35,461 bases of DNA from assembly GCA_016201275.1 (NCBI GenBank), contig JACQDB010000119.1, positions 1 through 35,461 on the forward strand, written 5' to 3'. The notes under the pieces were generated by a model that saw nothing but the letters and a program-made list of their open reading frames with translations, had not been told where the DNA came from and searched no databases. A program made the translations under genes and the position numbers. The stretch's first letter is position 1. Every line of letters begins with the position of its first letter. The DNA is from Acidobacteriota bacterium. GTDB taxonomy: Bacteria; Acidobacteriota; Blastocatellia; UBA7656. Shown here one piece after another: positions 34,501 to 35,461 of the stretch.

Positions 34501-35045
34501 CGGGCTTCGGCGGAATTTTGAAAGCGATATTGATCGGCTTGCACCAGCAACTTCTGCCCCAACTCTTTGGCTGTGGCCGGGCGCAATTCTTCAACCGTGA
34601 GTTTATAGCTGCCGGTTGGCGCGTCTTTATTGAGTTGCTTCACTTGAATTTGATACTCGTCCGCCGTGTCAATAATGACGGTGACGGTTTCGACATTCTG
34701 TTTAGTAGTGGCGCGGGCAATTTCCAACAGGCGTTTGTTGTCCGGCGTCAGCACAATCGTGCTGAGAGTGTTGTTGGGACGTTCGATGCTCACGCGCAGC
34801 AACGCCTTGGCTTCGCAATGCAGGCGATAGGTATGCGAAACCAGCGCGGCGATCTCGCGTTCGACCGTATTGCCGACGGCAATCGGGCGCACCTCTGGCG
34901 GCGCTTCGGCGGCATTCTGCGCGCCAGCAGGCAATGCCGTTTCGCTGATTGTTGCGGCAAAGATTGATTTGCCGGTTACCGCGATGAAGCCAAGCGTCAG
35001 CATAACAAGAAAGCATTTCAGGATGGGACTGTTGATGAAAACCAA
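31566..35045 (-). CDS. Secreted TPR-CHAT protein (caspase-like peptidase)
   Basis: The 1159-aa protein has a hydrophobic signal segment (CFLVMLTLGFIAVTG), a PPC-like beta domain (about 50-160), about ten TPR units (about 180-620), a coiled region (about 640-720) and a C-terminal CHAT domain. The likely catalytic dyad is H1017 in HFASHG and C1068 in SACETG; downstream GLTRGFMYAGAARVVVSLWSV is typical of CHAT. CHAT proteins are caspase-like cysteine peptidases, with TPRs for partner recognition. Translation probably starts at TTG 35045-35043: GGGAGG lies 8 bases upstream and the first in-frame ATG would cut into the signal segment. It is followed by the DUF4384 gene. Confidence 0.93.
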   Translation of the reverse strand: MVFINSPILKCFLVMLTLGFIAVTGKSIFAATISETALPAGAQNAAEAPPEVRPIAVGNTVEREIAALVSHTYRLHCEAKALLRVSIERPNNTLSTIVLTPDNKRLLEIARATTKQNVETVTVIIDTADEYQIQVKQLNKDAPTGSYKLTVEELRPATAKELGQKLLVQADQYRFQNSAEARQKAIENYQAALQVFQNEGDFVWQARALRGLAFTYRNDREHGKELDALKQALSAARQTAETRLQIALLNDQGFTYSAAADMTNALASFNEALTLSRNSKNTQGEADSLSNIARLYLAFDQLEKAVESANQAIQVWRAMAEVRGEGIERYRSGSLFRERYPQIAMGYYEQALPLLRQANERGREADTLNDMGLIYRIWGQSQKAFDAYNKTIEIDNAINTPLNNRISTLNNLGLVYVYLGDPKSGLERHKKALEFAEATQNLRAKGFSLHNMGLAYKLLNDPAKATETLEQALQIRTELKDPGQLCSTLSVLGLVYLETGNAPKSIETEKQAIAVCQTSDRRVGGQANAALGKAYYEQKEYDQAIEFAKRALVVAKDFRDRAAEIDALCLMAFTQEKQGKLQDARTQIEDAIKVIESLRVSVLQPELRASWLAFAQEAYKLHLDILMKLHEQQPNGEFAALALQANESGLARSLLEALTENRANIRQGVEPELLERETALQKRFNEKAGQLTNALLAGRNETEIAKLRQEINILTTAYQQVQAQIRATSPRYAALTQPQPLTLKEIQTQVLDADTMLLEYSLGPERSYLWAVSADAITSFVLPKADEIEAQARTVYKLLTTRNDYKKGETAEQKAARIKQADAAYPQAAAALGRMLLSPVASLLGKKRLLIVADGALQYIPFAALPLPQSKKKFTPLVVHHEIVSLPSASTMAVLRRDIKGRKPAEKSLAVVADPVFDKQDERVARSAPTTATTGGTRSESEDANRLLERVDEEDGPPETKLLRRIKRLPYTRQEADGITHLVPENERLELLDFEASREAALSPLMSQYRYVHFASHGYINTEQPMLSAIVLSLIDKQGNPQPQGGFLRTIDVFNLNLPADLVVLSACETGLGKAIRGEGLVGLTRGFMYAGAARVVVSLWSVSDRATADLMERFYRRIFKKDLTPSAALRSAQVRMSEKKKWSAPYYWAAFIMQGEWR

Positions 35046-35103
35046 ATTGATCGCCTCCCGGATAAGAGCGAGTTACCGAACCAAACAACTACGGACGGCA
35101 AGA

Positions 35104-35133
35104 AATATAGCGCGAAACCATTTCGCAAGTGAA
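35104..35133 (-). promoter_or_regulatory. Candidate promoter for the CHAT operon
   Basis: On the minus strand TTCACT (35133-35128) and TATATT (35109-35104) are 18 bases apart, about 58 bases before the TTG start. Confidence 0.35.
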
Positions 35134-35263
35134 GTATGAAAGCACCCCTAGCATTTGCAAAGGCGGTTGCAAATCATGGTCATGCAGTTCTCTTTACCGT
35201 AAGCGAGCAACGCCAACACCCATGCACACCAATGCACATATAGCGATTTGCAATTGCGTGCGT

Positions 35264-35461
35264 GTCAGTAGCCCGACCGTGCGGGAGGGCTGGCTGCGTA
35301 ATCAAGCCCTCCCGCACGGTCTTACTTTTACCCATAAGTCAGAACTTCATCAACTGCGATAGTTTTTTAGCCCGCGAAGTGGGCGATAGCATATAGCCCA
35401 GTGCGTCAGCGCTGGGTAAATGCGAAACCATCTCTCGCTAGCCCGCGAAGCGGGTGATAGA
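35264..35461. repeat. Right copy of window-end inverted repeat (family D)
   Basis: It is the reverse complement of 14-175. It carries an extra perfect hairpin (35275-35291 and 35305-35321: GACCGTGCGGGAGGGCT and its complement, 13-base loop) that is collapsed in the left copy. A family B-like arm (TATAGCGATTTGCA, 35239-35252) lies beside it, as at the left end. The sequence runs to the last base of the window. Confidence 0.85.

Noticed and set aside
33312-34967. A 551-codon open frame on the plus strand opposite the CHAT gene
   Set aside because: The minus-strand frame encodes clear TPR units with a signal segment; the plus-strand product has no recognisable domain and is explained by codon bias of the opposite strand.

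Overview
The window looks like a piece of an Acidobacteriota chromosome, probably near the Blastocatellia. This is an inference from gene content: a membrane-anchored reaction-centre-type dihaem cytochrome c, a secreted TPR-CHAT protein paired with a DUF4384 protein, a zinc-ribbon/SUMF1 protein, and many small palindromic interspersed repeats. No rRNA, tRNA or CRISPR array was recognised. Both ends of the window lie in the same repeat in opposite orientation, so the window may be a contig that stops in repeats.

Layout. 1-785: repeats and a decayed secreted-protein gene. 786-3692: bcp peroxiredoxin (minus strand), then cytochrome c, cupin, TPR protein and thymidine kinase (plus strand). 4223-15085: a defence island of SNF2 helicase, a 67-aa protein, an SMC/Rad50-like ATPase with zinc hook and HEPN-like tail, a VapBC-like toxin-antitoxin pair, a type III-like methyltransferase (mod) broken at a G9 tract, and a type III-like restriction helicase-nuclease (res). 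15384-23742: polyprenyl diphosphate synthase, zinc-ribbon/SUMF1 protein, Cache-HAMP membrane protein, pyruvate kinase and a GNAT-like protein, with repeat-filled gaps. 24626-27820: SLC13/RCK transporter and PQQ beta-propeller. 28573-30370: DUF1573 lipoprotein with an in-frame TGA at a conserved Cys, then a PLP aminotransferase. 30539-35045 (minus strand): TPR-CHAT protein and DUF4384 protein.

How the genes may work together. The island reads as a type III restriction-modification core (mod-res, overlapping by 4 nt) preceded by a helicase and an ATPase whose C-terminus carries an RNQVGAH motif of the HEPN RX4-6H type. I infer a layered defence in which Mod/Res attack DNA and the ATPase-HEPN protein is a candidate RNA-cleaving guard, loosely like PrrC or RloC beside type I systems. 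Mod shows three signs of active evolution: a G9 tract that puts the gene out of frame by one base, an AT-rich target-recognition region inside a GC-richer gene, and a duplicated 5' end upstream of the inserted toxin-antitoxin pair.

Repeats are the second theme. At least five families of small palindromic or MITE-like elements occur. Two copies lie so close to genes that their terminal repeat contains the host gene's stop codon (SNF2 helicase and Cache-HAMP protein), and one element is nested inside another. The third notable point is the DUF1573 lipoprotein: its frame continues intact and conserved past a TGA that replaces the first Cys of the usual SCGCT motif, so it is either a selenoprotein candidate or a recent nonsense change or error.
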